Assembly: GCA_900554715.1 (NCBI GenBank)
Contig: USIN01000022.1
Span: 1-15,409 of the forward strand
DNA: 15,409 nucleotides
Reading direction: 5' to 3'
From: an uncultured Bacteroidales bacterium
GTDB taxonomy: Bacteria > Bacteroidota > Bacteroidia > Bacteroidales > Muribaculaceae
Made by a program: the position numbers and the translations under genes
Notes under the pieces: generated by a model
Told to the model about the DNA's origin: nothing
Seen by the model: only the letters and a program-made list of their open reading frames with translations
Databases searched by the model: none
In this document: positions 15,124 to 15,409 of the stretch, one piece after another
Numbering within the stretch: position 1 is the stretch's first letter
How the letters are laid out: each line of letters opens with the position of its first letter

Positions 15124-15409
15124 ATGACAGATACGACACAACAGTTTGACACGGCACTGGCTCTATGCCGCAACGTTTTTACGGCAAAACTTGCCGACTA
15201 CGGCCCGTCATGGCGAATCCTGAGACCGGCGGCGGTCACCGACCAGATATTCATAAAAGCCAAACGCATACGATCACTCGAGACCAAAGGCTGTTCGGCA
15301 GTAGGAGAGGGCATTCTGCCTGAATTCATCGCCATTGTCAACTATGGCATCATCGGACTCATCCAGCTCGAACTCGGTGCGTCAGACACAAAAGACATCG
15401 GCGTCGACA
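15124..15409 (+). CDS. DUF1599 protein (nucleotide-modification-associated domain 1), 5' part
   Basis: The frame opens at ATG 15124 and runs off the window after 95 codons. It reads MTDTTQQFDTALALCRNVFT and continues with KLADYGPSWRILRP, DQIFIKAKRIRSLE and EFIAIVNYGIIGLIQLELG, which I recognise as DUF1599. In Bacteroidota this is a stand-alone protein of roughly 180 residues; the Pfam name reflects association of related domains with nucleotide-modifying genes, and the true function is not known. It has its own promoter directly after the upstream terminator, so it begins a new transcription unit. There is no sign of damage in the visible part. Confidence 0.85.
   Translation, partial: MTDTTQQFDTALALCRNVFTAKLADYGPSWRILRPAAVTDQIFIKAKRIRSLETKGCSAVGEGILPEFIAIVNYGIIGLIQLELGASDTKDIGVD

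Overview
The window looks like a chromosomal housekeeping segment from a member of the Bacteroidota, most likely order Bacteroidales; a gut family such as Muribaculaceae would fit the roughly 50% G+C, but that is inference. The evidence is the TAnnTTTG-type -7 promoter elements, the very large single-chain PurL, the DUF4492-cydA-cydB cluster, a ClpC-type unfoldase beside gyrA, and a DUF1599 gene downstream. No mobile elements, CRISPR arrays, tRNAs or rRNAs are visible.

Layout. Positions 1-10936 are read entirely from the minus strand and 11195-15409 entirely from the plus strand, with one divergent control region (10937-11194) between them. In transcription order the minus strand holds clpC (10936-8384, followed by a hairpin terminator); the cytochrome bd operon DUF4492-cydA-cydB (8246-5288, followed by a hairpin terminator); and purL followed 15 bp later by a PurF-like gene (5149-26). 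The plus strand holds gyrA, a secreted or periplasmic TPR protein, a strong terminator, and the 5' part of a DUF1599 gene that runs off the window.

Functions. purL makes FGAM in step 4 of purine synthesis. Its partner resembles amidophosphoribosyltransferase (step 1), but the glutamine-hydrolysing active site is gone while the PRPP site and iron-sulfur cysteines are kept. CydA and CydB form the high-affinity quinol oxidase used by gut anaerobes at nanomolar oxygen, and the 70-residue DUF4492 membrane protein is a candidate accessory subunit. ClpC is the unfoldase of a Clp protease. GyrA is the breakage-reunion subunit of DNA gyrase.

The least ordinary parts are (1) the PurF-like protein with a dead glutaminase domain and (2) the clpC/gyrA divergent region. 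That region packs two oppositely facing TATCTTTG elements into the arms of one 38-bp near-perfect palindrome, a sigma-54-like -24/-12 sequence upstream of clpC, and a possible 16-codon leader ORF folded into a hairpin ahead of gyrA. No obviously new multi-gene system is present.
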